In this document: positions 17,736 through 27,396 of the stretch, in pieces
How the letters are laid out: each line of letters opens with the position of its first letter
Position numbering within the stretch: position 1 is the first letter of the stretch
NCBI GenBank assembly: GCA_945874145.1
Contig: CAMCFN010000015.1
Coordinates: 1 to 64,000 of the forward strand
Length of the DNA: 64,000 nt
Origin: Akkermansia muciniphila
Lineage (GTDB): Bacteria; Verrucomicrobiota; Verrucomicrobiia; Limisphaerales; SXTU01
Direction: 5' to 3'
Translations under genes and position numbers: made by a program
Notes under the pieces: generated by a model
Seen by the model: the letters and a program-made list of their open reading frames with translations, nothing else
Told to the model about the DNA's origin: nothing
Database searches by the model: none

Positions 17736-19829
17736 ATGAAGTCCTTGTCTAGTTCACGTTGCTCGCTCGCGATTGGCCTGACTGCCTTGCTCGTGAATTG
17801 GGGAGCTGTTGCGGTGGACTGGCCGGGCCTGCCCGCGAAGGATGCCACAGCGGAGCTCCCGGCTCAGGCATGGCCGCAACGTCCCGGGCCACGTCAGGTC
17901 CGCGTGCTGGTCCATTATCCCGGCGGAACGCTGGCCGGCGTGACCGCGCAGACGGGCATCATGCTCACGCTGCACAACTGGGGCGGAAGTGATTGCGTGG
18001 GCACGGCCGATCCGCGCGTGCTGGCGCAGCGACTCAACGTCGTGGCGGTCTGTGTGAACTATTTACAAAGCGGCAAGGCGGACTCAATTGATGCGCCCGA
18101 GCCCTATGACTTTGGCTACCTGCAAGCACTGGATGCGCTGCGCGCGCTGTGGTGGGTGCGCGACCAACTGGCGACGTTGGGCAAACCGTTCGCCGATGAC
18201 CGTCTGTTCTGCACCGGCGGCTCGGGCGGAGGGAATGTCACGCTGATGGCCAACAAGCTCGCGCCCCGCACGTTTGCCTGTGTGGTGGACATGTGTGGCA
18301 TGAAGAAACTCTCAGATGACGTCGCGTTCAACTTGCCCGGTGGCAGTTCGCTGAACGCTCGCTGGAGTCGTGATCCGCGCAGCCGGAATTATCTCACGCC
18401 CGATGAGCAGGAACTGCGTTTCCTCGGCCAGCCGACGCATCTGGCGGCAATGAAGCGGCTCGGCGCGACGAGCAAGGTCGTGGTGATTCACGGCACCGAA
18501 GACGCGCTCTGTCCTTTTGCTGACGCGGTAGAAATGGTGGAAGCGATGAAACGCACTGGCCTCGACGTTGAGGCGAAGTTCATCAGCAAGACGGACCTCG
18601 ACGGCAAGATTCACAGGACTTCGGGCCACTTCTTCGGCACCACGGACATCGTCATGGCGGCGGCGGAAAAGTATTTGCGGCCCGATGGCACTGACGCGCG
18701 GCGTCGAACTGGGCCGAGCGACTTCGCGCGGCGCGAAGCGGTGCGCTATCGCACCCCGGGTGGGGAGTTCGTGATTTCGTATGCGAGCGGATTCCCGGTC
18801 GGGCACTTCGATCCAAGCCCGCCCGCCGCGTATCAAAACCACTCGAACTTGCTCGTCGTGAAGGACGCGAACGACAACGACCGGCCGGTGAAGTCCCCGG
18901 CTGATTGGGTCGAGCGCGTTGCGCACATTCGCGCCGGCATGCAGCAGGCGATGGGGCCGTTGCCCGAGGCCGCGCGCCGTGTGCCGCTCGACGTGGAGAC
19001 CGTTTCTGAGGAGCGCACCGACAAGTATCTCCGGCGCAAGGTGCGCTTCACGCCCGAGCCGGGCGACCGCGTGACTGGGTGGCTTCTGATTCCTCACGCC
19101 CTTCCAGTTGGTGGCAAAGCTCCGGCGATGCTCTGCCTGCATCAGACCACCAGCATTGGAAAAAACGAGCCGGCGGGCCTTGGCGGGCTGAAGCCCTTGC
19201 ACTACGCGCACGAACTGGCCGAGCGCGGCTATGTCTGTCTCGTGCCGGATTATCCGTCCTTCGGTGAGTATCCCTACGACTTCAAAAAGCAGGGAGCGCA
19301 CTACGCCAGCGGCTCGATGAAGGCCATTTGGAACAATCTGCGCGCAGTCGATTTGCTGGAGACCCTGCCGCAGGTGGACGCGCGTCGTCTCGGAGTCATT
19401 GGCCATTCCCTCGGCGGCCACAACGCGCTTTTCACCGCCGTGTTTGATGACCGGTTGAAGGCTGTCGTGTCGAGCTGCGGCTTCACGCCGTTCCACGACT
19501 ATTACGGCGGCAAGGTCGCCGGCTGGACTAGTGACCGTTACATGCCGCGCATCCGGGATGTTTACGGCAACAACGCCGACAAGCTGCCCTTCGACTTCTA
19601 CGAAATCCTCGGCGCGCTTGCCCCACGCGGCTGCTTCTCGAACTCGCCGATTCGCGACAGCAACTTCGAGGTTGGCGGCGTGCGCAAGGCGTTCGCCAAA
19701 GCCACCGAGGTTTACGCGCTCTTCGATGCACCCGACCGGTTAAAACTCGTCACTCCCGATGCGCCTCACGACTTTCCCGAGCCGGAACGCAAGGCGGCTT
19801 ACGCCTGGCTGGATGAAGTTCTGAAGTGA
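17736..19829 (+). CDS. Secreted tandem alpha/beta-hydrolase with two intact serine elbows
   Basis: 697 residues from ATG 17736, signal peptide LSSSRCSLAIGLTALLVNWG. Domain 1 (about 30-330) has TLHNWGGSD, the elbow CTGGSGGGN, Asp in HGTEDALCPF and a late His; it resembles DUF2920/prolyl-oligopeptidase-like hydrolases. Domain 2 (about 360-697) has APAMLCLHQTT, the elbow IGHSLGGHN and His in DAPHDFPEPER, like dienelactone-hydrolase/acetyl-xylan-esterase proteins. Both nucleophile Ser residues are present, so this is a two-headed esterase, unlike the gene at 8935, whose second site is lost. Located among polysaccharide-related secreted proteins. Confidence 0.8.
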   Translation: MKSLSSSRCSLAIGLTALLVNWGAVAVDWPGLPAKDATAELPAQAWPQRPGPRQVRVLVHYPGGTLAGVTAQTGIMLTLHNWGGSDCVGTADPRVLAQRLNVVAVCVNYLQSGKADSIDAPEPYDFGYLQALDALRALWWVRDQLATLGKPFADDRLFCTGGSGGGNVTLMANKLAPRTFACVVDMCGMKKLSDDVAFNLPGGSSLNARWSRDPRSRNYLTPDEQELRFLGQPTHLAAMKRLGATSKVVVIHGTEDALCPFADAVEMVEAMKRTGLDVEAKFISKTDLDGKIHRTSGHFFGTTDIVMAAAEKYLRPDGTDARRRTGPSDFARREAVRYRTPGGEFVISYASGFPVGHFDPSPPAAYQNHSNLLVVKDANDNDRPVKSPADWVERVAHIRAGMQQAMGPLPEAARRVPLDVETVSEERTDKYLRRKVRFTPEPGDRVTGWLLIPHALPVGGKAPAMLCLHQTTSIGKNEPAGLGGLKPLHYAHELAERGYVCLVPDYPSFGEYPYDFKKQGAHYASGSMKAIWNNLRAVDLLETLPQVDARRLGVIGHSLGGHNALFTAVFDDRLKAVVSSCGFTPFHDYYGGKVAGWTSDRYMPRIRDVYGNNADKLPFDFYEILGALAPRGCFSNSPIRDSNFEVGGVRKAFAKATEVYALFDAPDRLKLVTPDAPHDFPEPERKAAYAWLDEVLK

Positions 19830-19847
19830 ATTCGCCCCGCTGCTGGT

Positions 19848-21080
19848 TCACTTCACCTGAACGCAGACCAAATCACCGCGCGAGTTGCGGCAATATACCC
19901 GGCCATGGGCCAGCACTGGCACGGTCCAGCAGCGCCCACCGAGCACTTGATGCCGGGCGGTCGGCTTGAACTCGCCGGGATTGGCGGGAGCCGTGAGCAA
20001 CTCGCCGCGCTCACTTAGAATTACCAGCACGCCATCCGCCGTGGCCATGACTGAGCCGCAGCCCAGCCCAGTGCTGGGCGGCACGCGCCACTTCTCCTTA
20101 CCGCTCGCGAAATCCAGACACACGAACTCCGTGGGGCGACCGCGATGTGCGGTGCCATCAAAACCGTAGAGATGTCCGTCGATCAGCACGCTGTTGTTCA
20201 TGTGGTTGCACAGGCGCCTGTTTTCGTAGGTTTTCTTCAGTTGGTCGCCAGCCAACTCGAAGAGCCCGCAGCCGCGATCATAGCCGGTGGAGATGAAAAG
20301 CTGCTGGCCTTGAATGATGGGCGTGGTGGCCGTGGTGTCGAACGCCGTCTTCCAATCGGTGGTGGCCACGGTGGTTCCATTGCCTGCGTCGAGCACCACC
20401 AGGCCTTCGGTTTTCATAACCGCCACCAGCTTTCGCCCGGCCGCTACAAAGGCTTTCGGCGTGCCATAGGCCGGGGTGAAGCGCTGCCCCTTCCAACGCA
20501 CTTTTCCCGTGTCGGCATCGAGCGCGAAGGTGGCTCCGGCTTCGATGAGCAACGTGTTGTCGTTCAGGAAATAGGGCGAGCAGGCGAAACCCCACTCGGG
20601 CGGCGCATCCAGTTCCGCTTCGGCGAGCATGTCGCGCTGCCAGATCGCTTTTCCCGTCGCGGCGTCGTAGCAATGCAGGCGTCCGTGCTTGCTGTAGGTG
20701 AAGACCTGCTGGCCACGCACCGTCGGCGTCGCGCCCGGGCCGCCTTCGTAAAAGCGGTCGAGTAGAGGCGCGGCGTAACTGTGATGCCAGATCTCCGCAC
20801 CCGTCTCGGAGTTGAAGCACCAGAGTGTTTCCGTCCCGTCCTCCTTGCCTCCGCTGTGCCCGAGCGTGAAGACCCGCCCCTGGGCGACGGCGACCGAGGA
20901 GAAGCCGGTGCCCACTTTTTTCTGCCAGCGAAGCTGGGTGAAGTCAGGCTTGGCCGGCAACCGTTCGCTGGTGATGCCATCTTCATTCGGCCCGCGCCAC
21001 TGCGGCCAGTCCGCGCCTGAGAGGCCGGGAAGCAAGGCGAACACTTGCAGAACGAGCCAGGCGAAGCAGCGGTGAGGCAT
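19848..21080 (-). CDS. Secreted PQQ-type beta-propeller (outer-membrane-assembly-like repeat) protein
   Basis: 410 residues from MPHRCFAWLVLQVFALLPGL, a signal peptide directly before DWPQWRGPNEDG, the start signature of this family. Repeats such as GRVFTLGHSGG, GKAIWQRDM, LDADTGKVRWKG and FASGKEKWRVP form blades typical of PQQ_2 propellers. There is no recognisable dehydrogenase catalytic module, so it may be a scaffold or binding protein, not an alcohol dehydrogenase. It converges with the tandem esterase (18 bp between stops). Confidence 0.85.
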   Translation of the reverse strand: MPHRCFAWLVLQVFALLPGLSGADWPQWRGPNEDGITSERLPAKPDFTQLRWQKKVGTGFSSVAVAQGRVFTLGHSGGKEDGTETLWCFNSETGAEIWHHSYAAPLLDRFYEGGPGATPTVRGQQVFTYSKHGRLHCYDAATGKAIWQRDMLAEAELDAPPEWGFACSPYFLNDNTLLIEAGATFALDADTGKVRWKGQRFTPAYGTPKAFVAAGRKLVAVMKTEGLVVLDAGNGTTVATTDWKTAFDTTATTPIIQGQQLFISTGYDRGCGLFELAGDQLKKTYENRRLCNHMNNSVLIDGHLYGFDGTAHRGRPTEFVCLDFASGKEKWRVPPSTGLGCGSVMATADGVLVILSERGELLTAPANPGEFKPTARHQVLGGRCWTVPVLAHGRVYCRNSRGDLVCVQVK

Positions 21081-21216
21081 AGGTGGCGGAGGTTGTTCCT
21101 GCGATCCGGGACTTTCCAATGGATGTGTCGGCAGTTGAGGAAGTCCAGTCGCCCTGCGGCTACCGGTCATCGGCGAGGCGTGCCGGAACCACCCGGAGTC
21201 AGCTGCCGCTAGGGGG

Positions 21217-22242
21217 TCAGAGCTTCACTCGGGCGAGGTAAATCGCGGTCTTCCCCTCGTGGGACGAGTAATAGCTGATCCACAACTGGCCGTCATGCCA
21301 GACCATGCCGGGATAGCTGCTGTCCCCGCTGCTAGCCAGATCGAGCAGTGGGCGCAGCTCGCCCTTTTCCACGTCGAGTTCACATACGACGGTTTTGGTC
21401 TTCTTGTCCGGCCCGTGATTCTGCAAGCGGCCGCAGGCAATCCATCGGCCGTCGGGGATTTGGATGAAGTTGGGTCCACCGAAATATTTGCCCAAGTCCT
21501 TCCACTCCCATTCATCGTAGGGAAGTTTTCGGCTGATACCGAGCAAGGCGGTGTTCGAGGGTTTGCCGTCGCGGCGTTGGAGGCAATACATCACGCCATC
21601 GGGACCAACGCGAACCGTTGCCTCGGTGGGGCCGCCTTCGCTGTGGAGGTTTTCGACCAGCGTATCGTAATCCACGCCGTTCTTGGTCAGCAGCAGCGTG
21701 GTGCCGTATTTCTTTTCAGCGCGGCTGGCCGGGGAGACATCATAGGCCACGCCGATCCCGTTGCTGCGGTGCCAAGTCACGCGCCACAGCCACTGGTTGG
21801 TGGGGCCGACCCAGAAGACTTTGCCCCATTTCTTGCCGTCATCGGACATGGCGACGAAGGACTGGTTTTCCGTTGCCGGCTGGTTTCCTTCGCGGACCGT
21901 TGCTCCGCCAAGCAGCATCAGCCGGGGCGTGCCCGGCATGACGGTGATCTTTGGGTCGCGCAGGTCAAAGCCCGGCATCTCCAGCCGGGCGGTGGATTCC
22001 CACCAATAGCCAGTGTCGCTGGTCAGCACGCGCACCGCACCATCGGGCGAGACGTGACCGGCCCCCTCGCGGAACACGCAATACCAGCGGTCTTTGAAGC
22101 GCACAAGATCGGTGAACGCATTGTGCGGAGCGGCGTCCCAAATCTTACGGTGTTCCACCAGTCGGGCGGCCGGGGGAGGGGTTTCCGCAGCGATGGCGGG
22201 CAGCGCGGCCAGCAACCAGGCGAAGGTCAGGCGAAAGTTCAT
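21217..22242 (-). CDS. Secreted sialidase-like (BNR) beta-propeller protein
   Basis: 341 residues with a signal peptide (MNFRLTFAWLLAALPAIAA). The propeller includes FTDLVRFKDRWYCVFREG, VRVLTSDTGYWWE, DLRDPKITVMPG, FVAMSDDGKKWGKV and SYPGMVWHDGQLWISYYSSH, which resembles exo-alpha-sialidase-like proteins with Asp-box-type turns. The sialidase Arg triad cannot be assigned with confidence, so substrate and activity are open. It is transcribed in the same direction as the PQQ propeller and divergently from trpD. Confidence 0.75.
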   Translation of the reverse strand: MNFRLTFAWLLAALPAIAAETPPPAARLVEHRKIWDAAPHNAFTDLVRFKDRWYCVFREGAGHVSPDGAVRVLTSDTGYWWESTARLEMPGFDLRDPKITVMPGTPRLMLLGGATVREGNQPATENQSFVAMSDDGKKWGKVFWVGPTNQWLWRVTWHRSNGIGVAYDVSPASRAEKKYGTTLLLTKNGVDYDTLVENLHSEGGPTEATVRVGPDGVMYCLQRRDGKPSNTALLGISRKLPYDEWEWKDLGKYFGGPNFIQIPDGRWIACGRLQNHGPDKKTKTVVCELDVEKGELRPLLDLASSGDSSYPGMVWHDGQLWISYYSSHEGKTAIYLARVKL

Positions 22243-22335
22243 GCCCGTGGTTCTAACGCGTTGTTGGGCGAGTTACAACTGTCCCCGTTGCGAGTTTCGA
22301 CTTTGAACCCTTGGCGCGCTGCCTAAACTCCCGGC

Positions 22336-23385
22336 GTGCTCAACGACTTCACGCAGCAACTTCAGCAGGGCATCGCCCTCGCACCCAGCCAAGTCACGAC
22401 CGCCGTGAGTGCGCTGGTGGAGGAGGCCGTCGCGGCCGAGCTCAAGGCGGCCTTCCTGACCGCACTGGCGCAGAAAGGCGAGACGACGGAGGAACTGGCG
22501 GCGTTCGCCCGTGAGTTGCGTGCCCGCTCCGTGCCGGTGCCGGTGGACGCGGCCACCCGGGCGGGGGAAATTCTCGACGTGTGCGGCACTGGCGGTGACC
22601 GGTTGAACACCTTCAACATCTCCACCACCGTGGCGCTGGTCTGTGCGGCGGCGGGCGTGACGGTGGCCAAGCATGGCAACCGCGCCATCACCTCGCAGTC
22701 CGGGAGTGCGGATGTGCTGGATGCGCTGGGCGTGTCCGTTGAGTTGTCGCCGGAGCAGGTGGCGACGGCGCTGCGGGACCGGCGGTTTGCCTTCCTGTTT
22801 GCGCCCAAGTTTCACCCGGCGTTCAAGCACATTGCTCCGGCACGCAAGCTCTGCGCCGAGCGCGGCCAACGCACGATCTTTAATTTCCTCGGCCCGTTGC
22901 TGAACCCGGCGCGGCCCAGCGCCCAGCTCATCGGGGTGCCGCGGCCGGAATTGTGCGAACCGATGGCAAAGGTGCTGCAAAGCCTCGGAGTGCGGCGGGG
23001 CATGGTGGTTTGCGGTGAGGTGCCGGGGGCGGACGGCCCGGCATTTTTGGATGAGCTGTCCACGCTCGGCGAGACGACCATTGCCGAGTTTTACCACGAT
23101 CGTGGCTTTGCCGTGTCGAGGCTTTCGCCGAGCGCTTTCCCGCTCCAAACTGCAGCACTGGCGGATCTTGCCGGGGGAGACAAACACGCCAATGCGGCGA
23201 TCATCCAGCGGCTGCTCCGGGGCGAGGAGCGCGGGGCCAAGCGGGACGCCGTGCTGTTCAATGCCGCCGCCGCCTTGTTTGTGGCTGGGCGAGCCAAGAC
23301 ATTTTCGGAAGGGTGGGAATTGGCGGAGTGCGTGCTGGATGAAGGGACGGCGGCAGCCAAGCTGGGCGAGTTGAGCGGTCATTGA
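22336..23385 (+). CDS. trpD: Anthranilate phosphoribosyltransferase
   Basis: 349 residues, the usual family length. It transfers the phosphoribosyl group from PRPP to anthranilate, the second step of tryptophan synthesis. Signatures are LDVCGTGGDRLNTFNISTT (PRPP-binding GTGGD), VAKHGNRAITSQSGSADVL (KHGNR), FAPKFHPAFKHIAPAR and FNFLGPLLNPARP. The start is GTG 22336. No other trp gene flanks it; downstream genes are small membrane proteins. Confidence 0.96.
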   Translation: MLNDFTQQLQQGIALAPSQVTTAVSALVEEAVAAELKAAFLTALAQKGETTEELAAFARELRARSVPVPVDAATRAGEILDVCGTGGDRLNTFNISTTVALVCAAAGVTVAKHGNRAITSQSGSADVLDALGVSVELSPEQVATALRDRRFAFLFAPKFHPAFKHIAPARKLCAERGQRTIFNFLGPLLNPARPSAQLIGVPRPELCEPMAKVLQSLGVRRGMVVCGEVPGADGPAFLDELSTLGETTIAEFYHDRGFAVSRLSPSAFPLQTAALADLAGGDKHANAAIIQRLLRGEERGAKRDAVLFNAAAALFVAGRAKTFSEGWELAECVLDEGTAAAKLGELSGH

Positions 23386-23396
23386 GCCGCACGCAA

Positions 23397-23774
23397 ATGA
23401 AAACACCGCCGTCCCGCCCACCACCGCCGCTCATGGATCGGGCGCGGGCCAAGGCCTGTCTCGTGGCGAACCTCAGCCTGCCCGGAGTCGGGTCGCTGCA
23501 TGTGGGACGGCGTGTGGGTTGGGCGCAGGTCGTTCTGGCTAGCTGCGGTTTTGTGCTCTCCCTTGTCTTTGGGGTTTGGTTTATGGCCGAGTGGTTGCGC
23601 TCCGGGGAGTTGCCAATGATGACCATCCTTAACCGGGGCGAGTTGCCGCCGGGGTTTCTGAAATTTCTGCTCATCGGCCTTGCCGGCCTGATCGTGTTCG
23701 GGGTGGCGCTGGGCTGGGCCTTCATCACAAGCCTGCTGGTGTATCAGGAGGCGAAGCAGCATGAAAGCCACTGA
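23397..23774 (+). CDS. Small two-helix membrane protein, function unknown
   Basis: 125 residues from ATG 23397, 11 bp after trpD. A proline-rich N-terminus (KTPPSRPPPP) is followed by SLPGVGSLHVGRRVGWAQVV and two membrane segments (about 45-65 and 85-110). The pattern of an amphipathic SLPGxG-G start followed by two helices is seen in small TM2-like proteins, but I cannot name the family. Its 3' end overlaps the DUF2752 gene by 14 bp, so the two are translationally coupled. Confidence 0.65.
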   Translation: MKTPPSRPPPPLMDRARAKACLVANLSLPGVGSLHVGRRVGWAQVVLASCGFVLSLVFGVWFMAEWLRSGELPMMTILNRGELPPGFLKFLLIGLAGLIVFGVALGWAFITSLLVYQEAKQHESH

Positions 23775-24201
23775 CGCCACGCCGCCGCCAGTGCCCGCCT
23801 CGGCTGCCATTCCGCTGGGGCGATGGCCGTCGTGGCCCGGGCTGATCGCCATGGCGTGTCTCGCCCTTGCGGCGCGACTGGCGTTGCATTATGAGCTGCC
23901 GCTGCCCGGGTGTCCTTTGCGCGAGATCACTGACGTGCCGTGTCCGTTTTGCGGGTCCACTCGGGCGTGCGCGGCGTTGGCTGGTTTCGACTTGACCGGG
24001 GCATTGGGATGGAACCCGCTCGTGACCCTCAGCTTGATGTTGGGGTTCGGCTGGCTGGGGTTTGCCGTAGTTCAGCCGAAGCCGGCCCGTCTGTTATGGC
24101 TGCGGGGCAGGGGGTGGCTGGCTTCCGTTCCCAGTCGCAGATGGCTTGCTGGCACGCTGCTGCTCAACTGGGTTTATCTCTGTGTTCGGTTGCCGCGCTG
24201 A
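23761..24201 (+). CDS. DUF2752 family membrane protein
   Basis: 146 residues. The family motif CPFCGSTRACAAL follows a first membrane helix, then NPLVTLSLMLGFGWLGF. A short third helix (AGTLLLNWVYLCVRL) closes the protein. DUF2752 proteins have unknown function; the CPxCG-TR motif may bind metal or be redox active. Overlap with the upstream small membrane protein suggests the two are partners. Confidence 0.85.
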   Translation: MKATDATPPPVPASAAIPLGRWPSWPGLIAMACLALAARLALHYELPLPGCPLREITDVPCPFCGSTRACAALAGFDLTGALGWNPLVTLSLMLGFGWLGFAVVQPKPARLLWLRGRGWLASVPSRRWLAGTLLLNWVYLCVRLPR

Positions 24202-24273
24202 AGGCCCCTGACATCGGTTGCCGACGGGAAATTTGCTGGACGCGGATCAACTCAACGCCAAGGATTTGACCCG

Positions 24274-25002
24274 ATGCGCGACCTCCTGAAACAATCCTTC
24301 GCCCTCGTCGGCGTCATCAAGGCCCTCCGGCAGATTCCCTTCGACGTGCGGCGTGCGCTCTGGTCCATCGGGCGCGAAGGCGACATCCGCGAGTATCTCG
24401 ACACCCATCCAGTGCGGAAGCTCCAGATCGGTGCGGGCTACAACATGCTCGATGGCTGGTTGAACGTGGACTTCAACCCCTACACGCGCCAGCCCCGCCA
24501 GCTCTATCTCAACGCCACGCGGCGGTTTCCGTTTGCTGATGCCGCGTTTGACTACGTGTTCAGCGAGCACATGATCGAGCATATCTGGTGGTCCGATGGC
24601 CAGATGATGCTCAAGGAGTCGCATCGCATCCTCAAGCCCGGCGGCAAGATTCGCATCTCCACGCCAAACCTCGCCAGCATCACTAGCCTCCTCGACCCGC
24701 CGCGCACGCCCATCAAGGAGCAGTATCTCAAGCTCTCGACGGACAAGCACATCCCACACGCCATCGGCTATCGGCCCGGCTTCGTCATCAACAACTTCTT
24801 CTGGGATTTCGGCCATTTCTTCGTTTACGACGCTGAAACGCTCGAACTTGCCTTGCGCACGGCTGGTTTCACGGACATCCAGCGCTGGCAGCCGATGCAG
24901 AGCGACGACTCGAACTTCACTGGCATCGAATCGCATCAGAAAATCGTGGGCGACGAGGTGAACGTCTTTGAGTCCATCATCCTGCAGGGCGTGAAGAAGT
25001 AG
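24274..25002 (+). CDS. Class I SAM-dependent methyltransferase
   Basis: 242 residues. The SAM site is KLQIGAGYNMLDGWLNVDFN, with the family's later strands FPFADAAFDYVFSEHMIEHI, then LKESHRILKPGGKIRISTPN. This places it in the methyltransferase_11 group, often acting on small molecules or sugars in cell-surface pathways. N-terminal helices (about 1-45) precede the core. Acceptor substrate unknown. Confidence 0.85.
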   Translation: MRDLLKQSFALVGVIKALRQIPFDVRRALWSIGREGDIREYLDTHPVRKLQIGAGYNMLDGWLNVDFNPYTRQPRQLYLNATRRFPFADAAFDYVFSEHMIEHIWWSDGQMMLKESHRILKPGGKIRISTPNLASITSLLDPPRTPIKEQYLKLSTDKHIPHAIGYRPGFVINNFFWDFGHFFVYDAETLELALRTAGFTDIQRWQPMQSDDSNFTGIESHQKIVGDEVNVFESIILQGVKK

Positions 25003-25158
25003 TCCGCCTCACGGTTCGAGCGGCGCATCGTTCTTGGAGCGGAGAGTTGCAGCTCATGCAGACGCCATCCATGCCGGCTCCATTGGAGCAGAATTTCCAC
25101 TTGGTTCCTCCCGGGGGTTGCTGGTTAATAGCGGCCAACCCGACCTGCCAATCGCACC

Positions 25159-26475
25159 ATGCAAATCCTCAATACTCGCCGTCACTTCCTGAAGACCACC
25201 GCTGCCGTCGCGGCGGCGACCACGTTGCCGCAATGGTTCTTGGAGGAATCCACCCACGCCGCCACGCCTCCGCTTGGCCCCAATGACCGGCCCGGCCTTG
25301 CGCTCATCGGCTGCGGCGGGCGCGGGCGCGGCGTGGCGCGCGAGGCCGCCCAGCACGGGCAGATGCTAGCCGTGTGCGATCTGGACGAAGCCAATCTAGC
25401 GCAGGCGCAGAAACTTTGGCCGGAAGCGAAGCCATTCACGGACTTCCGCAAGCTACTCGAACGAGATGACCTCCACACCATTGTCAACGGCACCCCGGAC
25501 CACTGGCACACGCTCGTGAACCTCGCTGCGCTCAAGGCAGGCAAGGACATTTACAGCGAGAAGCCGCTGACATTGACGGTGGACGAGGGCAAGCGGCTGG
25601 TGCAGGCCGTGCGCGCCTCAAGGCGCATTCTCCAGACTGGCAGCCAGCAGCGCAGTGACAAAAACTTCCGCCTCGCCTGCGAACTCGTGCGCAATGGACG
25701 CGTCGGCAAGCTCAAGCATGTGAACGTCTGGCTGCCCCACGGTCGCCGCGAGGGCCCCTTTGAAAAGTCACCGGTGCCTCAGGGGCTCGATTGGGACATG
25801 TGGCTGGGCCCGACTCCGCAGAACGATTACGTGAAGGAGAAATGCCATGTGACCTTCCGGTATTTCTGGGAATTCTCCGGTGGCACGATGACGGACTGGG
25901 GCGCGCACCACAACGACATCGCCTTGTGGGGCACGGGCTTTGAACGCAGCGGGCCGGTGCGCATCGAGGGCCAGTCCCTGGTGCCCATGATTTCAGGCGG
26001 CTTCACGGCGGCCAGCGAATACGCGGTCGCCTACACCTACGCGAATGGCGTGACGCAACTCACGCGCAGCACTCACGGCAATGGCTGGAATGGCTCGGTC
26101 ACGGACAAGGATGCCCAGCCGCACGGCGTGCGCTTCGAGGGGACGGGCGGTTGGATTTTCGTCACGCGCGGCAAGATTGAGGCCAGCCATCCTGACCTGC
26201 TCACCACGCCGCTGCCGACCAACGCCAAGCGCCTCTATGTGAGCGACAATCACATGAAGAATTTCTTCGACTGCGTGCGCTCCCGGCAGCAGCCGATTTG
26301 CGATGTGGAGATTGGCCATCGTTCCGTGACGGTCTGTCAACTCGGAGTGATTGCGATGCGCTTGGGCCGGACCCTCAACTGGAATCCTGCCGCCGAGGAG
26401 TTCGTAGGCGACAAGGCCGCCAATAACTGGCTTGCCCGCGAAATGCGCGCACCGTGGACTTACGACCGCGTGTGA
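25159..26475 (+). CDS. Tat-exported Gfo/Idh/MocA-family oxidoreductase
   Basis: 438 residues. The N-terminus TRRHFLKTTAAVAAATTLPQ is a twin-arginine signal. The Rossmann start is LALIGCGGRGRGVAREAAQ and the substrate-site signature is IYSEKPLTLTVDEGKRLVQA, including the EKP motif. DWDMWLGPTPQNDY and FWEFSGGTMTDWGAHHNDIA are typical of the large exported branch in Planctomycetes and Verrucomicrobia. It likely uses tightly bound NAD(P) to oxidise a sugar or sugar-acid in the periplasm. Probably monocistronic. Confidence 0.9.
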   Translation: MQILNTRRHFLKTTAAVAAATTLPQWFLEESTHAATPPLGPNDRPGLALIGCGGRGRGVAREAAQHGQMLAVCDLDEANLAQAQKLWPEAKPFTDFRKLLERDDLHTIVNGTPDHWHTLVNLAALKAGKDIYSEKPLTLTVDEGKRLVQAVRASRRILQTGSQQRSDKNFRLACELVRNGRVGKLKHVNVWLPHGRREGPFEKSPVPQGLDWDMWLGPTPQNDYVKEKCHVTFRYFWEFSGGTMTDWGAHHNDIALWGTGFERSGPVRIEGQSLVPMISGGFTAASEYAVAYTYANGVTQLTRSTHGNGWNGSVTDKDAQPHGVRFEGTGGWIFVTRGKIEASHPDLLTTPLPTNAKRLYVSDNHMKNFFDCVRSRQQPICDVEIGHRSVTVCQLGVIAMRLGRTLNWNPAAEEFVGDKAANNWLAREMRAPWTYDRV

Positions 26476-26488
26476 CGCGCTCTAGGTC

Positions 26489-26556
26489 GCGGCCTTCAGG
26501 CCGCTCCAGCGATCGAGCGGGTAATTGTCCTGAAAATGTGCGGCCGCTGAAGCGGC
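26489..26556. repeat. Two REP-like palindromes
   Basis: GCGGCCT/AGGCCGC with a 2-nt loop (26489-26504) and GCCGCT/AGCGGC (26543-26556) lie just after the oxidoreductase stop and before the convergent RluA-type gene. The ends of convergent genes are a common REP location. The arms differ in sequence from the GGCTnnnAGCC type but share the short-palindrome layout. Confidence 0.6.
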
Positions 26557-26610
26557 GTAAACGCCACGCCTCGGACCTGTTTTACCCGGCCTTTGGTTTG
26601 CTTGCCTTTT

Positions 26611-27396
26611 CTACGGGTGCCGCGGGGTCGGCGGTTTTGTCTGCGGCGGGGCTGCCTTGGGCTGAACTGGTGCGGCAAATCCGTAATCCGCAAGCCACTG
26701 CTCTGTCGGCGCGAGAATGCGCACCGGGCGTTTGGTGAAGGGATCCCGGTAGCCCAGCTCCACGGACCGCAACGCCAGCAGCGGACGTTGATTTGGCATT
26801 TCCAGTGACGATGGGCCGTAGAGCGGATCGCCGAGGATGCCATGGCCTCCAGCGTGGAGATGCACCCGGATTTGATGCTGTCGCCCCGTCAGCGGCTGCG
26901 CTTCCACGAGGGCATAATCGCCCTTGGTTCGCACCACGCGGAAGAATGTCTCGCACTCTTTGCCTTCGCGCTCATCCACGCGGATGCGGCCAATCACCTG
27001 CGGGTCCGGCCCCAGCGGCAGGCGGCAGGTCCACTCCGCCTCGCGCGGCTTGCCATGCACGATGGCGAGATAACGCTTCTCCATGCGTCGCGTCTCAAAG
27101 AGTTCACTGATGGTTTCCACCGCGCCAAAACTTTTCGCGAACAGCAGCACGCCGCTGGTGTCTGCGTCGAGGCGATGGACGTAGCGGAGGAACTTCAAGT
27201 TCCGCGAGCGCGCCCAGAAATGTCCGGCGGCAATGGAGGAGACGATGGCCGCTTGCAGATTCCAGCCGGTGCGCTGCCACGAATGCGGCACGAGCATCCA
27301 GCCCGCGGGCTTGTCGATAGCGATGACTGACCGATCCTCGAAGAGGATCGGAATGGGCTCCACATCAGGGAGTTCGATGAAGGGCGGCTTGGCCAT
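26611..27396 (-). CDS. RluA-family RNA pseudouridine synthase
   Basis: 261 residues. It isomerises specific uridines in rRNA or tRNA. The catalytic motif is YVHRLDADTSGVLLFAKS (HRLD, catalytic Asp), preceded by FEDRSVIAIDKPAGWMLVPH and followed by KRYLAIVHG and GRQHQIRVHLHAGGHGILGD, all diagnostic of the RluA group. No S4 domain is present, and the C-terminus is a Pro/Ala/Lys-rich tail. The target uridine cannot be deduced. Confidence 0.93.
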   Translation of the reverse strand: MAKPPFIELPDVEPIPILFEDRSVIAIDKPAGWMLVPHSWQRTGWNLQAAIVSSIAAGHFWARSRNLKFLRYVHRLDADTSGVLLFAKSFGAVETISELFETRRMEKRYLAIVHGKPREAEWTCRLPLGPDPQVIGRIRVDEREGKECETFFRVVRTKGDYALVEAQPLTGRQHQIRVHLHAGGHGILGDPLYGPSSLEMPNQRPLLALRSVELGYRDPFTKRPVRILAPTEQWLADYGFAAPVQPKAAPPQTKPPTPRHP

